DNA of 64,000 nt from Rosenbergiella epipactidis (GCF_018494055.1 NZ_JABBFQ010000001.1:62001-126000); one strand, 5' to 3'. Numbered from the stretch's first letter, positions 17,267 to 27,624 are shown. Numbers and translations are program-made. Notes: generated by a model from the letters alone, not told the origin.

Positions 17267-17381
17267 GTGATCATTACTTGTAACAATCGGAACTGATTAT
17301 TTCTAGGAATGACAGTACACTAGCCAGCATTATTCGTGTGGGTCACCCTAAATTGTCGATTATTCAGGATGTTTTTCTTTT

Positions 17382-18920
17382 ATGAATTTACTTAAATCAT
17401 TAGCGGCCGTGAGCTCGATGACACTGTTCTCGCGGGTGCTAGGTTTTGCGCGCGATGCCATTGTGGCGCGAGTTTTCGGTGCCGGGATGGCGACCGATGC
17501 CTTTTTTGTTGCCTTTAAATTACCGAATCTACTGCGTCGAATTTTTGCTGAGGGCGCATTCTCGCAAGCCTTTGTTCCGATCCTCGCCGAATATAAGAGT
17601 AAGGAGGGCGAGGAGGCGACACGAATTTTCGTCTCCTATGTGGCAGGGTTATTAACCCTCGTTCTCGCACTGGTGACCGTTGCCGGGATTATCGCTGCGC
17701 CTTGGGTGATTTATGTGACGGCGCCTGGTTTTGCCGATACGGCCGATAAATTTGCACTGACCACCGCGTTATTACGGGTTACCTTTCCCTATATCTTGTT
17801 AATCTCGATCGCCTCCTTATTGGGCGCTATCCTCAATACTTGGAACCGCTTTTCAGTCCCAGCCTTTGCGCCGACATTACTGAACATCAGTATGATTGGC
17901 TTTGCGCTGATTGGATCACGCTTTTTCCATCCGCCGGTGATGGCGCTGGCGTGGGCAGTCGTGGTCGGCGGCATCTTGCAGTTAGGCTATCAGCTCCCTC
18001 ACTTGAAAAAAATTGGCATGTTAGTGCTGCCGCGAATTAACTTACGGGATGCTGGCGTCTGGCGCGTCTTACGTCAAATGGGGCCAGCGATTTTAGGGGT
18101 ATCCGTCAGCCAAATCTCGCTGATCATTAATACTATTTTTGCCTCGTTTTTGGTTTCCGGTTCCGTTTCGTGGATGTATTACGCCGACCGTTTGATGGAG
18201 TTTCCCTCGGGCGTACTGGGGGTGGCCTTAGGGACGATTCTGTTACCGTCACTGTCGCGCAGTTTTTCGAGCGGTAATTTCGATGAGTATTCCCGCTTAA
18301 TGGATTGGGGCTTACGTCTCTGTCTCTTACTGGCACTGCCGAGTGCGGTGGCACTCGGTATTCTTGCAGGTCCCTTGACCTCAGCACTGTTTCAATATGG
18401 CAAGTTTTCTGCCTTTGATGCCGCGATGACCCAACGCGCGTTGGTTGCCTATTCTATTGGCTTGGTCGGTTTAATTGTGGTGAAGGTATTGGCGCCTGGT
18501 TTTTACTCGCGTCAGGATATTAAAACGCCAGTGAAGATTGCGATCATGACACTGATTATGACGCAGGTGATGAACTTAGCCTTTATAGGGCCACTGAAAC
18601 ATGCTGGCTTGTCGCTCTCAATCGGTCTGGCCGCATGCCTTAATGCAGCATTACTCTATTGGCAACTGCGCAAGAAAAAATTCTTCATTCCGCAAGCAGG
18701 CTGGGGCATCTTTTTAGCTCGCTTGATCGTCGCCGTGGGGGTGATGGCCGCCGTACTGTATGGCGTGCTGCTGTATATGCCAGCATGGGGCCAAGGCCTA
18801 ATGTTTGAGCGATTACTGCGTCTGACAGCGGTCTGTGCCGCGGGCGGAATCAGTTTCTTTGCCACGCTGCTGCTGCTGGGTTTTCGTGTGAAAGATTTCT
18901 CTCGTCGCAGTGTTTGCTGA
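17382..18920 (+). CDS. murJ: Lipid II flippase MurJ
   Basis: Essential MOP-superfamily flippase that moves lipid II across the inner membrane for peptidoglycan synthesis (formerly mviN). 512 residues, about 14 transmembrane helices. The N-terminal [41 protein letters not shown] (charged residues lining the cavity) and the later [27 protein letters not shown] are family signatures. It ends 2 bases before the convergent flgN stop, with no terminator. Confidence 0.97.
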   Translation: MNLLKSLAAVSSMTLFSRVLGFARDAIVARVFGAGMATDAFFVAFKLPNLLRRIFAEGAFSQAFVPILAEYKSKEGEEATRIFVSYVAGLLTLVLALVTVAGIIAAPWVIYVTAPGFADTADKFALTTALLRVTFPYILLISIASLLGAILNTWNRFSVPAFAPTLLNISMIGFALIGSRFFHPPVMALAWAVVVGGILQLGYQLPHLKKIGMLVLPRINLRDAGVWRVLRQMGPAILGVSVSQISLIINTIFASFLVSGSVSWMYYADRLMEFPSGVLGVALGTILLPSLSRSFSSGNFDEYSRLMDWGLRLCLLLALPSAVALGILAGPLTSALFQYGKFSAFDAAMTQRALVAYSIGLVGLIVVKVLAPGFYSRQDIKTPVKIAIMTLIMTQVMNLAFIGPLKHAGLSLSIGLAACLNAALLYWQLRKKKFFIPQAGWGIFLARLIVAVGVMAAVLYGVLLYMPAWGQGLMFERLLRLTAVCAAGGISFFATLLLLGFRVKDFSRRSVC

Positions 18921-18922
18921 TC

Positions 18923-19351
18923 CTATCGATTGATGACCGGATGACCGTCCGGTCCATAAAAATGCTGGGCTTGTAGCGGTTGGAGGACGTTAAGCACCTG
19001 TTCGGTCCACGCCAGCTGCTGGTTTAGCATTAACGCTGTATGCTGATTCTGTTCGGCAAGCTGTTGTGCCAGCGGCTCGATACGCTGCCACACTGCTGCC
19101 AGCGAGGGGTGATCCGAATAGGGCGGCGCTAACGCTAACGCGCCTTCTGACTCGGATCGTCGCAGTTCCACAAAGGTTAAGGTCACCAACAGTGCCTGCT
19201 TATCTTCGCTCAAACTCATCAAACGACGGCTATTCGGCGTAGCCGCCATCAGTTGCTGCTGCTCTTCCTTCATCAGATGACCTAGCGAGGCGAGCACTTG
19301 ATACAGACTATTCAGCACGGCGTTAAGATTACGATAACGATCAGGCATCAT
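18923..19351 (-). CDS. flgN: Flagellar export chaperone FlgN for FlgK/FlgL
   Basis: Helical cytosolic chaperone, 142 residues, that keeps hook-filament junction proteins FlgK and FlgL unfolded and targets them to the export gate. Sequence is only moderately like E. coli FlgN, but the C-terminal HFYGPDGHP motif, length and position after flgM fit. Tandem ATGATG at 19351/19348 follows GGGAG; the second ATG has the better spacing. It overlaps the end of flgM by 11 bases, suggesting coupled translation. Confidence 0.88.
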   Translation of the reverse strand: MMPDRYRNLNAVLNSLYQVLASLGHLMKEEQQQLMAATPNSRRLMSLSEDKQALLVTLTFVELRRSESEGALALAPPYSDHPSLAAVWQRIEPLAQQLAEQNQHTALMLNQQLAWTEQVLNVLQPLQAQHFYGPDGHPVINR

Positions 19352-19643
19352 AGTCTCCCTTAGCGGCGGCCAGTAGTTTGTCGGCAATCTTACCGGCATC
19401 CACCTGATAAGTGCCTTCAGCGATGGCTTGACGTAATCGCTGCACTTTTTGATTATCGATATCGTTATGGCTGATCTGCGTAAAGCGTGAGAGAGAGTGA
19501 CTCAAATCGACGCTATCAGTTTGATTATCGGCGATCAGGGTAGGGGTCGACTGTTGGCCGGCTGACAGGGTGCGTGAGCGCGTTTGGCCTTGGACCAGAT
19601 CATTGCCTATCCCCGTAATACCTGGCATTTTTTCGATTGTCAT
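19341..19643 (-). CDS. flgM: Anti-sigma-28 factor FlgM
   Basis: A 100-residue, largely unstructured inhibitor of FliA that is secreted once the hook is complete, releasing late gene expression. The C-terminal FliA-binding helices (QKVQRLRQAIAEGTYQVDAGKIADKLL) are well conserved. The ATG at 19643 follows AAGGA. A FliA promoter sits about 50 bases upstream, so flgMN is a late (class 3) unit here as in Salmonella. Confidence 0.94.
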   Translation of the reverse strand: MTIEKMPGITGIGNDLVQGQTRSRTLSAGQQSTPTLIADNQTDSVDLSHSLSRFTQISHNDIDNQKVQRLRQAIAEGTYQVDAGKIADKLLAAAKGDYDA

Positions 19644-19690
19644 ACGCTGTCCTTGTAAAAAAAAAGCATAATAAGAGGTGCTCACTCTAT

Positions 19691-19717
19691 TTATCGGCGA
19701 GATAACGAAAAACTTGA
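19691..19717 (-). promoter_or_regulatory. Sigma-28 (FliA) promoter of flgMN
   Basis: Minus-strand TCAAGTTT (19717-19710), 11-base spacer, GCCGATAA (19698-19691). The -10 is identical and the -35 matches 6 of 8 in the enterobacterial FliA consensus TAAAGTTT-N11-GCCGATAA, with exact spacing. Confidence 0.9.
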
Positions 19718-19734
19718 TAAGTTTTATTCGGTGA

Positions 19735-20379
19735 TTATTTCACGATAATCTCTTTGCGTTCGTTCACGGTGGCGGTCAACCATTGGCCGTTATCCAGTCG
19801 TATTCTCAGGGACTGATTGACCGCGGCATTGTCTAATGCCGTGCCACGTCCCGCAATATGAAACCCTTTGCCCGTAAAGGTTATCGGAACCGTTTCACCT
19901 TGCTTGATGACCCAAGGTTGGCGAAATTGGTTCTTCGTCAGTACCCGGCCTGCAGCGATCCGTTGCAAGGCGATTAACGGCAAGGGTAAGGGGGTCAACC
20001 AGCTATTTGCGGGCAGTGTATCAAGGCGCCCCACCTCAGTCGTAATATCCTCTTTAGTGACCCAGTCGCCTTGTTTAATCGGGCGTTGACTGCGATAAAA
20101 TGTTCCTCTCACTTTTACTCTGACGCGTAACACAGCGACCTGTCGATCACAGCGGGCCGTCAGTGTCAGGGCACCCCATCGACGGCTATTACTGGGTAAC
20201 TTAAAGCGAGGAGCGGCGCAGGTGAGCGGCGTCGAGGGCGATTGCAGAATATCCACTTGTAGCCCCTTGGCATAGTCAGGTTCTCGTTGGGCGAAGAATG
20301 TCACTAACTGGTCGGCTAAGGGGGTGGCGTGGGTGCAAGTCGCCATTAACAAACCCACTATGATCCAGAGCGCTTTCAT
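19735..20379 (-). CDS. flgA: Flagellar P-ring assembly chaperone FlgA
   Basis: Periplasmic chaperone, 214 residues, required for FlgI polymerisation into the P ring. Sec signal with likely cleavage after THA18. The SAF-like domain in the C-terminal half (QRIAAGRVLTKNQF and VIKQGETVPITFTGKGF) is conserved. Divergent from flgB across 151 bp, which should hold the FlhDC-dependent class 2 promoters; a GCCGATAA on the flgA side (20460-20453) has no matching -35. Confidence 0.93.
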   Translation of the reverse strand: MKALWIIVGLLMATCTHATPLADQLVTFFAQREPDYAKGLQVDILQSPSTPLTCAAPRFKLPSNSRRWGALTLTARCDRQVAVLRVRVKVRGTFYRSQRPIKQGDWVTKEDITTEVGRLDTLPANSWLTPLPLPLIALQRIAAGRVLTKNQFRQPWVIKQGETVPITFTGKGFHIAGRGTALDNAAVNQSLRIRLDNGQWLTATVNERKEIIVK

Positions 20380-20530
20380 GCCTTATCCCCCAATAAATGA
20401 GACAAGTGTAACCCTGGTTAGCGATCACCAAGCGCGGAATTACTCGGCGTTTTATCGGCTATTCAAACGATTTGTTCTGAAATGATTAACGTATTCTGCG
20501 TAATATTCAGTCAGCAAGGATAACGTTAAG

Positions 20531-20938
20531 ATGGACCGCCTCGACCAAACTCTCAACTTTGCGAGTCAAGCGCTCGCGTTACGTACCCAGCGACAAAGCA
20601 TATTGGCCGGTAATATTGCCAATGCCGATACGCCCGGCTATCAAGCGCGTGATATTCCCTTCGCCGCCACACTTAAGCGTGCGGTATCCGGTGCAGCGGC
20701 CCGGGTCGAGGGCGTGCCATTACGCTTGACCTCAGCAGGTCATATTGCTGGAAAAAGCCAACCCTCTCAGCCTATTAACCTGATGTATCGCGTTCCCGAT
20801 CAACCTTCCGCGGACGGTAATACCGTGGATATGGATAGAGAGCGGGTGGCGTTCTCGGAAAATAGTGTGAAATACCAAACGGACCTCACCTACCTTTCTA
20901 ATCAAATCAAATGGCTGAGCAGTGCCATCCAAGGATAA
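20531..20938 (+). CDS. flgB: Flagellar proximal rod protein FlgB
   Basis: Rod protein, 135 residues, secreted by the flagellar type III system and placed next to the MS ring. The N-terminal [19 protein letters not shown] motif typical of rod/hook proteins and the C-terminal coiled segment [15 protein letters not shown] are visible. First gene of a nine-gene operon, flgB to flgJ, with short spacers. Confidence 0.95.
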   Translation: MDRLDQTLNFASQALALRTQRQSILAGNIANADTPGYQARDIPFAATLKRAVSGAAARVEGVPLRLTSAGHIAGKSQPSQPINLMYRVPDQPSADGNTVDMDRERVAFSENSVKYQTDLTYLSNQIKWLSSAIQG

Positions 20939-20951
20939 GGAATCCCGTAAC

Positions 20952-21350
20952 ATGCTCTCAATATTCGATATCTCAGGCTCGGCGTTACGCGCTCAGTCGC
21001 AGCGCCTTAATGTTAGCGCCAGTAATTTGGCCAATGCTGACAGTGTGACGGGTCCCGAGGGACAGCCTTATGTCGCCAAGCAGGTGATTTTTAAAACCGA
21101 ACCGATGAGCGCCAGCGGTATCGGTGGTGTAAAGGTCTCCGGGATTATCGATGACCCCACGCCATTTAAGCAGGTTTATCAGCCAGAGAACCCCCTCGCC
21201 GATGATAAAGGATACGTCAAGATGCCTAACGTTAATGTCGTTGCCGAAACGGTAAATAGCATCTCTGCCTCACGCAGCTATCAAGCCAATGTTGAGGTAT
21301 TAAATACCGTTAAAAGCCTGATGTTAAAGACTCTGACACTAGGCCAATAA
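20952..21350 (+). CDS. flgC: Flagellar proximal rod protein FlgC
   Basis: Rod protein of 132 residues. ATG 20952 ([12 protein letters not shown]) matches the family start; an upstream frame from 20922 overlaps flgB. The [20 protein letters not shown] motif is essentially that of E. coli FlgC, and the C-terminal [17 protein letters not shown] forms the rod coiled coil. An AAGGA site ends about 10 bases upstream. Confidence 0.96.
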   Translation: MLSIFDISGSALRAQSQRLNVSASNLANADSVTGPEGQPYVAKQVIFKTEPMSASGIGGVKVSGIIDDPTPFKQVYQPENPLADDKGYVKMPNVNVVAETVNSISASRSYQANVEVLNTVKSLMLKTLTLGQ

Positions 21351-21363
21351 GGAGGCGCGACGC

Positions 21364-22032
21364 ATGTTATCTGAAATCAGCAGCGCCAACCGACTAAGCG
21401 CCAGCGCGACGGCAACCGCCTCAGCGACGGGAAACTCGAGCGCCGATTTACAAAACCAATTCCTCACGCTGCTTATTGCGCAATTAAAAAATCAAGATCC
21501 CACTAATCCGATGGATAACAGCCAGTTAACCACCCAGTTAGCCCAGATTAATACCCTGGCGGGGATCGAGAACTTAAATACCACGCTCTCCTCGATCTCT
21601 GGACAAATCAATACCACCCAATCGGTACAAAATACGCTACTCATCGGCCATGGCGTAATGGTCCCTGGCGATGCCATTTTGGTGGGAGAAGAGGCGACGA
21701 CACCTTTCGGGTTCGTAACGGATGACGCTGCGACGTCGGTGACCGCCACCATTAAAGACAGTAGCGGTAATGTTATTGCGCAACTCGATCTTGGGGCGAT
21801 GGGAGCGGGGACTCATACCTTCCAATGGGATGGCACGCTTGAAGATGAGAGTGCCGCCCCCGCAGGAAAATATAGCGTAAGTATCGATGCCGCCAACGAT
21901 ACAGGAGCGATTCATACCTCGTCATTAACCTATGCCATGGTCTATGGTGTCAACCCTACCGCCAATGGTGCAGTGCTTAATTTAGGGGCCTACGGTACCG
22001 CGACCCTCGATCAAATTAAGCAAATTCTTTAA
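21364..22032 (+). CDS. flgD: Flagellar hook capping protein FlgD
   Basis: Hook scaffold/cap, 222 residues, sits at the tip of the growing hook and is discarded when FlgK is added. Conserved N-terminal export and assembly region (LQNQFLTLLIAQLKNQDPTNPMDN), then the Tudor-like and fibronectin-like domains (TFQWDGT near residue 155). GGAGG precedes the ATG. Confidence 0.95.
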   Translation: MLSEISSANRLSASATATASATGNSSADLQNQFLTLLIAQLKNQDPTNPMDNSQLTTQLAQINTLAGIENLNTTLSSISGQINTTQSVQNTLLIGHGVMVPGDAILVGEEATTPFGFVTDDAATSVTATIKDSSGNVIAQLDLGAMGAGTHTFQWDGTLEDESAAPAGKYSVSIDAANDTGAIHTSSLTYAMVYGVNPTANGAVLNLGAYGTATLDQIKQIL

Positions 22033-22048
22033 CTATTAGGAGATAAGT

Positions 22049-23251
22049 ATGTCTTTTTCGCAAGCAGTCAGTGGATTGAATGCTGCCTCGAGTAACCTGG
22101 ATGTAATAGGGAATAATATTGCTAACTCGGCAACCAGTGGCTTTAAGAGTTCAACCGCTGCCTTTGCCGATATGTTTGCCGGTAGCCAAACCGGGCTGGG
22201 AACCAAAGTCTCTGCAGTTATCCAGAATTTTGGCGATGGGGCAATCAATGCGACGGGTCGTAACCTCGATGTCGCCTTGTCGGGAAATGGTTTTTTTCGC
22301 TTAGAAGACAGCAATGGCTCGATTTATTACTCCCGTAATGGCCAGTTACAGCGTAACGCCGACGGTTACCTAGTGAATACCGAAGGTCTACAAGTGACGG
22401 GCTATCCGGTAACGGGCTCCCCTGCCACGGTGCAAACGGGTGCGGATCCGGTGCCGATTATGATCCCGACGACTCAGCTTCCTGCCAAAGCCACGACTCA
22501 GGGATCTTTGCAGGCCAATCTCAACTCTTCAGACGCGTTACCGACGATGACGCCGTTCGATGCCAAAGAGGTGAACAGTTATAACGCGAAGAGCAGTATG
22601 ACCGTTTACGACAGCCAAGGGAATGACCACCAACTCGATCTCTATTTTGTAAAAACCGCCAATAATCAATGGCAAGTCTATCCCATCGACAGTTCAACCG
22701 GTGAAGCTTCCGCCGATTTCACCATGAGTTTTGATGAGAACGGTCAGTTGACGAGTGATGCCATGCAGTCAATCACTATTCAAGGCAGCAACGGGGCGGC
22801 AGCCAATCAAGCCTTAACCTTAGATTTTGCTGGCAGCAGCCAACAGAACACGGGTGAAACACAATTTGGTAATCCAAAGCAAGATGGCTATGCGCCGGGG
22901 GATTTGACCGGATTTACCATCAATGACGACGGTACGATTATCGGCAGCTATTCGAACCAACGCACGCAGGCGATGGGGCAGATTGTCCTCAGTAGCTTCA
23001 CCAACAGTGAAGGCTTACAACCGATGGGTGACAATCTGTGGAGCGAAAGTTCATCCTCAGGCCAACCGGCTATCGGCACACCCGGCAGCGGTAATTTTGG
23101 CACCATGACGGCTGGCGCGCTTGAGGCTTCAAATGTCGATCTAAGTAAAGAGTTGGTCAATATGATTGTTGCGCAACGTAATTATCAATCCAACGCACAG
23201 ACGATAAAAACGCAAGATCAAATCCTCAATACCTTGGTTAACTTACGATAA
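22049..23251 (+). CDS. flgE: Flagellar hook protein FlgE
   Basis: Major hook subunit, 400 residues, about the E. coli length. The N-terminal SGLNAASSNLDVIGNNIANSAT motif, central beta domains and the C-terminal helix (ELVNMIVAQRNYQSNAQTIKTQDQIL) that lines the hook core are all present. AGGAG site before the ATG. The variable central domain is typical of the family. Confidence 0.96.
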   Translation: MSFSQAVSGLNAASSNLDVIGNNIANSATSGFKSSTAAFADMFAGSQTGLGTKVSAVIQNFGDGAINATGRNLDVALSGNGFFRLEDSNGSIYYSRNGQLQRNADGYLVNTEGLQVTGYPVTGSPATVQTGADPVPIMIPTTQLPAKATTQGSLQANLNSSDALPTMTPFDAKEVNSYNAKSSMTVYDSQGNDHQLDLYFVKTANNQWQVYPIDSSTGEASADFTMSFDENGQLTSDAMQSITIQGSNGAAANQALTLDFAGSSQQNTGETQFGNPKQDGYAPGDLTGFTINDDGTIIGSYSNQRTQAMGQIVLSSFTNSEGLQPMGDNLWSESSSSGQPAIGTPGSGNFGTMTAGALEASNVDLSKELVNMIVAQRNYQSNAQTIKTQDQILNTLVNLR

Positions 23252-23266
23252 AGGATCGCGCCATTC

Positions 23267-24028
23267 ATGGATAGGATGATCTATACCGCGATGAGCGGAG
23301 CGAGCCAAACCCTCGCTTTACAAGCGGTGACCTCGAATAATTTAGCCAATGTGTCGACCCCCGGCTTTAAAGCGCAACTGGCAAATTTTCGCGCGGTGCC
23401 GGTGGAGGGCGCCTCACTCGCCACACGCAGCTTTGTGACCGCCTCCACACCAGCAGCGGATCTGTCCGCCGGTCGCTTCAATTACACGGAACGGACACTC
23501 GACGTTGCGCTGCAAGCCAATGACTGGCTTGCCGTCACATTACCCGATGGCAGTGAGGCCTACACACGTAATGGCAATATGCAGATCTCACCGGAGGGGA
23601 TCCTGACCTTAAATGGCCATCCTGTGGTCGGGGAAGGTGGGCCGATTGCCATTCCTGAGCATGCGCAATTAACCCTCGCAACGGATGGGACCCTCACCGC
23701 ATTGAATGCTGGCGATCAGCCGAATGCCACAGTGGCGATTGGGCGATTAAAGATTGCACAAGGCGAGCCGTCAATGGTGATGCGGGGGGATGATGGGCTC
23801 TTTCGGCCGACGGCAAAGGCCATTGCCCAGTTTGGCGATGCACGCTTACCGGTTAATCCTTTGGGTAAAGTGATGCCGGGCGTGTTAGAGGAGAGCAACG
23901 TCAATCCTGTGCAATCGATGGTGGAGATGATTAACCATGCTCGCCGTTTCGAGATGCAAATGAAAGAGATTAGTCACGCTGATCAGAACGAGCAAAAGGC
24001 TAACCAGTTATTATCCATTACGAGTTGA
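23267..24028 (+). CDS. flgF: Flagellar proximal rod protein FlgF
   Basis: Rod protein of 253 residues, with the [22 protein letters not shown] motif near residue 24 and a C-terminal SMVEMINHARRFEMQMK helix. It starts 15 bases after flgE. Paralogous to FlgG and FlgE; assignment to FlgF rests on MDRMIYTAMSGASQTL at the start and gene order. Confidence 0.95.
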   Translation: MDRMIYTAMSGASQTLALQAVTSNNLANVSTPGFKAQLANFRAVPVEGASLATRSFVTASTPAADLSAGRFNYTERTLDVALQANDWLAVTLPDGSEAYTRNGNMQISPEGILTLNGHPVVGEGGPIAIPEHAQLTLATDGTLTALNAGDQPNATVAIGRLKIAQGEPSMVMRGDDGLFRPTAKAIAQFGDARLPVNPLGKVMPGVLEESNVNPVQSMVEMINHARRFEMQMKEISHADQNEQKANQLLSITS

Positions 24029-24040
24029 TAAGGAAAGACC

Positions 24041-24823
24041 ATGATCCGTTCTTTATGGATTGCCAAAACCGGGCTTGATGCCCAGCAAACAAATATGGAT
24101 GTCATTTCTAATAACCTTGCCAACGTTTCAACCAATGGCTTTAAGCGCTCACGCGCGGTATTTGAAGACTTGCTCTATCAAACCTTACGCCAGCCGGGGA
24201 CTCAGGCCTCAGAGCAAAATACGTTGCCTTCGGGTTTACAAATCGGTACTGGGGTTCGCCCCGTCACCACTGAGCGTCTGCATTCTCAGGGGAATTTATC
24301 GAAAACCGATAATGCGAAAGATGTCGCCATCAATGGTCAAGGCTATTTCCAAGTCTTACTGCCGGACGGTAGTTCGGCTTACACCCGCGACGGATCGTTT
24401 CAAGTTGATCAAAATGGCCAACTGGTGACTAACGCCGGTTATCCGGTTCAGCCTGGGATCACCATTCCGGCAGATGCGCTGAGCATCACTATATCGAAAG
24501 ATGGCATCGTCAGTGTGACGCAGGCCGGGCAGACACAACCGGCGCAGGTTGGGCAATTGACCTTGAACACTTTTATTAACGATGCTGGGTTAGAGAGTAA
24601 AGGGGAGAACTTGTATCAAGAGACCCAAGCGTCCGGTGCGGCGACCGAGAGTACGCCGGGCCAAAATGGGGCTGGCTCACTCTATCAAGGCTATGTTGAA
24701 ACCTCGAATGTCAATGTTGCTGAGGAGTTGGTCACCATGATCCAGACGCAACGTGCTTACGAGATTAACAGTAAAGCCATCAGTACCTCGGACCAGATGT
24801 TACAACGACTCACGCAACTCTAA
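24041..24823 (+). CDS. flgG: Flagellar distal rod protein FlgG
   Basis: Distal rod protein, 260 residues as in E. coli. Begins [20 protein letters not shown], with [26 protein letters not shown] and the FlgG-specific insert, ending [25 protein letters not shown] site. Followed by a long perfect palindrome before flgH. Confidence 0.97.
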   Translation: MIRSLWIAKTGLDAQQTNMDVISNNLANVSTNGFKRSRAVFEDLLYQTLRQPGTQASEQNTLPSGLQIGTGVRPVTTERLHSQGNLSKTDNAKDVAINGQGYFQVLLPDGSSAYTRDGSFQVDQNGQLVTNAGYPVQPGITIPADALSITISKDGIVSVTQAGQTQPAQVGQLTLNTFINDAGLESKGENLYQETQASGAATESTPGQNGAGSLYQGYVETSNVNVAEELVTMIQTQRAYEINSKAISTSDQMLQRLTQL

Positions 24824-24830
24824 CCCGCCA

Positions 24831-24850
24831 TGGGCGTGTCGACACGCCCA
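24831..24850. repeat. 20-bp perfect palindrome between flgG and flgH
   Basis: TGGGCGTGTC followed directly by its reverse complement GACACGCCCA, 8 bases after the flgG stop. In RNA it would fold as an 8-bp GC-rich hairpin with a TCGA loop and no T tract; possibly an intra-operon processing or stability element. Confidence 0.7.
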
Positions 24851-24870
24851 ACATAAGACAGGAGATCACG

Positions 24871-25566
24871 GTGAAAATGCGCTGGTTTTACACAGGATTG
24901 ATGTGGTCATGTATGAGCGCCCTCAGCGGCTGCGCCCTCATTCCTCATACTCCGTTAGTGAAAGGAGATACCTCAGCCAAACCCGCCGTATTGCCGCAAC
25001 CCGTAATGAATGGGTCAATCTTTCAAGCTGTTGCGCCAATGAATTTCGGCTATCAACCCTTGTTTGAAGATCGTAGACCTCGCGCGATCGGCGATACCTT
25101 AACCATCATCCTGCGGGAAAACGTCAGCGCCAGTAAAAGTTCCAGCAGTAATGCCTCACGAAAAGGCAGTAGCCAGTTTGGACTGAGTGTGGTGCCACGG
25201 TCGTTGAATGGCTTATTGGGCGGTGATAAAGCGAACTTCGATGGGTCAGGCGGTAATGATTTCAGCGGTAAAGGGGGCGCGTCGGCGAATAATACCTTCA
25301 CTGGAACAATCACCGTATCGGTCTCAGCCGTACTGGCCAACGGTAATTTAAACGTGGTTGGCGAGAAGCAGATTGAAATTAATCAGGGAACCGAATTTAT
25401 CCGTTTCTCTGGCGTCGTCAATCCGCGCACTATTAATGCCGATAATGCGGTGCTCTCCACGTCAGTTGCCGACGCGCGCATCGAGTATGTGGGTAACGGC
25501 TATATCAATGATGCCCAACAAATGGGATGGCTACAGCGTTTCTTCTTAACAATCGCACCGATGTAA
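24871..25566 (+). CDS. flgH: Flagellar L-ring lipoprotein FlgH
   Basis: Outer-membrane lipoprotein forming the L ring, 231 residues. Signal with lipobox LSGC (Cys21); [17 protein letters not shown] and the [13 protein letters not shown] region are typical, and the C-terminus [16 protein letters not shown] matches the family. The GTG at 24871 is preferred because a GGAG site lies 6 bases upstream; an ATG two codons later is possible. Confidence 0.95.
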   Translation: MKMRWFYTGLMWSCMSALSGCALIPHTPLVKGDTSAKPAVLPQPVMNGSIFQAVAPMNFGYQPLFEDRRPRAIGDTLTIILRENVSASKSSSSNASRKGSSQFGLSVVPRSLNGLLGGDKANFDGSGGNDFSGKGGASANNTFTGTITVSVSAVLANGNLNVVGEKQIEINQGTEFIRFSGVVNPRTINADNAVLSTSVADARIEYVGNGYINDAQQMGWLQRFFLTIAPM

Positions 25567-25578
25567 GGGAGTCTTAGG

Positions 25579-26679
25579 ATGCGAATTATCATCATGATTG
25601 GATTACTGTGCTTGAGTGCCACCTCGCTTGCGCAAACCCTGCACATCCGAGACGTCACCCAAGTGCAAGGGGTCAGGGAAAATGCCCTGATTGGTTATGG
25701 ATTAGTGGTGGGCTTAGATGGTACGGGCGACCAAACCACGCAAACCCCTTTTACCACACAGTCGATGAGTAATATGTTGTCACAGCTCGGGATTACACTG
25801 CCTGCGGGCACTAATATTCAGCTGAAAAATGTGGCCGCTGTGATGGTAACGGCGAAGCTACCCGCCTTCGCGCGACAAGGCCAAACGGTCGATGTCGTGG
25901 TGTCCTCGATGGGGAATGCGAAAAGTCTACGCGGCGGTACGCTGTTATTGACGCCACTGAAAGGGGTGGATAATCAGGTCTATGCCCTCGCGCAAGGTAA
26001 TGTACTGATCGGCGGGGCAGGCGCACAAGCCGGGGGTAGCAGTGTGCAGGTTAACCAACTCAATGGTGGGCGGATCACCGGCGGCGCGACCGTCGAGCGG
26101 GAACTGCCGCATAATTTTGGTGATAAAAACCAACTGATCTTACAACTGTCGCGTAACGATTTTTCCCTCGCCCAGCGGGTGGCTGATGTGATCAATCAAC
26201 ACAGTGGCTATTCTGCTGCTGAGCCATTGGATGCGGGCAGCGTCGCGGTGCGTGTCTCGCCCACCCAAGCCTCGCAAGTACAGCTATTAGCCAAACTGTT
26301 AGATTTACCGATTCGGTTACCGACTGCCCGCGCGAAAATTGTGATTAATGCGCGAACCGGTTCGGTCATTATGAATCAGCAAGTCAGCATTGAACGCTGT
26401 GCCGTCGCTCAGGGTAACCTGTCGGTCACCGTGGATAATCAAGCGAAGGTGAATCAACCGGATACGCCATTGGCCGGGGGAGAAACGGTCGTCACCCCGC
26501 AAACGAATATTTCGTTACGTGAGCAGGGAGGGGCGCTACAGAAAGTGAATACCAGCGCATCATTAAATGATGTGGTGGCCGCGCTGAATACGCTTGGTGC
26601 TACCCCGACGGAGCTAATGTCCATTTTACAAGCGATGGATAGCGCGGGCTGCTTGAATGCTGAATTGGAGATCCTCTAA
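25579..26679 (+). CDS. flgI: Flagellar P-ring protein FlgI
   Basis: Periplasmic P-ring subunit, 366 residues, polymerised around the rod with FlgA help. Sec signal cleaved near SLA18; conserved [31 protein letters not shown] and [22 protein letters not shown]. Ends [18 protein letters not shown]. Its stop overlaps the flgJ start (TAATG). Confidence 0.97.
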   Translation: MRIIIMIGLLCLSATSLAQTLHIRDVTQVQGVRENALIGYGLVVGLDGTGDQTTQTPFTTQSMSNMLSQLGITLPAGTNIQLKNVAAVMVTAKLPAFARQGQTVDVVVSSMGNAKSLRGGTLLLTPLKGVDNQVYALAQGNVLIGGAGAQAGGSSVQVNQLNGGRITGGATVERELPHNFGDKNQLILQLSRNDFSLAQRVADVINQHSGYSAAEPLDAGSVAVRVSPTQASQVQLLAKLLDLPIRLPTARAKIVINARTGSVIMNQQVSIERCAVAQGNLSVTVDNQAKVNQPDTPLAGGETVVTPQTNISLREQGGALQKVNTSASLNDVVAALNTLGATPTELMSILQAMDSAGCLNAELEIL

Positions 26680-27587
26680 TGGATATGACGGTCACAACGG
26701 GGTGGGATGTCAATGAGCTGAACGCGTTACGTGGGGCGGCGAAGCAGTCGCCGCAAGAGAATATCGCCACTGTGGCGCGACAAGTGGAAGGTATCTTCCT
26801 GCAGATGATGCTAAAAAGTATGCGGCAAAGCCTGCCCGGAGGAGATTTGCTGGGGAGCGACTCGCAACGGCTTTTTACCTCGCTCTATGATCAACAGATT
26901 ACCCAGATGGCCCCTGCTAGTCCGCTAGGATTAGCGGCATTAATTGAGAAGCAGATGCAGCCTGTGACACCGCCGAGTGCGGAGGTCGGGCAACGGGCGA
27001 TGCCATTCGATAATGACCGGCAATTTTTCCAACGGCTATCACAGTTGGTGGAACGAAAAGTCGATAGCGTTGTGCAGTTAGCTCAACCTATGCAGCAATT
27101 TATTCAACGATTACTGCCGCATGTGAAAAGTGTAAGCCGAGAAACCGGCATCCCGGAGAAACTGATTCTGGCCCAAGCGGCGCTAGAGTCTGGCTGGGGA
27201 CAACGGCAAATCACCACCGAGCGGGGGCAACCCAGTCATAACCTGTTCGGGATTAAAGCCGGTGGGCGCTGGCGGGGGCCGACAACGGCGACCCTCACGA
27301 CAGAGTATCGTCAAGGTCAGGCAGAAAAAACCACCGAGTCGTTTCGCGTCTATCCTTCATGGCAGGAGGCGTTAAAGGATTACGGCGATCTCTTGGTGAA
27401 TAATCCTCGTTATCAGGCAGTGACCTCTGCACGTAGCGCCGAGCAAGGGGCCTACGCGTTACAGCAAGCGGGCTATGCTACGGATCCGCACTACGCCCAA
27501 AAGCTTATCGCCATTATCCGCCAGCTCAATCAGCGTCTGCCCAGTCAGCACCCTACCGCCACGCTCAACCTAAACGAATTATTTTAA
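26679..27587 (+). CDS. flgJ: Flagellar rod cap / peptidoglycan hydrolase FlgJ
   Basis: Dual-domain protein of 302 residues. The N-terminal half (IFLQMMLKSMRQSLPGGDLLGS) caps the rod; the C-terminal half is a glucosaminidase-family muramidase (GIPEKLILAQAALESGWG with catalytic Glu, HNLFGIKAGG, FRVYPSWQEALKDYGDLL) that opens the cell wall for the rod. Last gene of the flgB operon; a sigma-28 promoter follows for flgKL. Confidence 0.96.
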   Translation: MDMTVTTGWDVNELNALRGAAKQSPQENIATVARQVEGIFLQMMLKSMRQSLPGGDLLGSDSQRLFTSLYDQQITQMAPASPLGLAALIEKQMQPVTPPSAEVGQRAMPFDNDRQFFQRLSQLVERKVDSVVQLAQPMQQFIQRLLPHVKSVSRETGIPEKLILAQAALESGWGQRQITTERGQPSHNLFGIKAGGRWRGPTTATLTTEYRQGQAEKTTESFRVYPSWQEALKDYGDLLVNNPRYQAVTSARSAEQGAYALQQAGYATDPHYAQKLIAIIRQLNQRLPSQHPTATLNLNELF

Positions 27588-27596
27588 TTGTCTTTA

Positions 27597-27624
27597 TAAA
27601 GTCTCTCTTATCTTGTGCCGATAA
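27597..27624 (+). promoter_or_regulatory. Sigma-28 (FliA)-type promoter of flgKL
   Basis: TAAAGTCT (27597-27604), 12 bases, then perfect -10 GCCGATAA (27617-27624), 59 bases before flgK. The spacer is one base longer than the 11-base optimum, but position and both boxes match the known class 3 promoter of flgK in enterics. Confidence 0.82.

Noticed and set aside
20453-20460. GCCGATAA on the flgA side as a FliA promoter
   Set aside because: The -10 matches, but the sequence 11 bases upstream bears no resemblance to the -35 box; a class 2 promoter is expected here.
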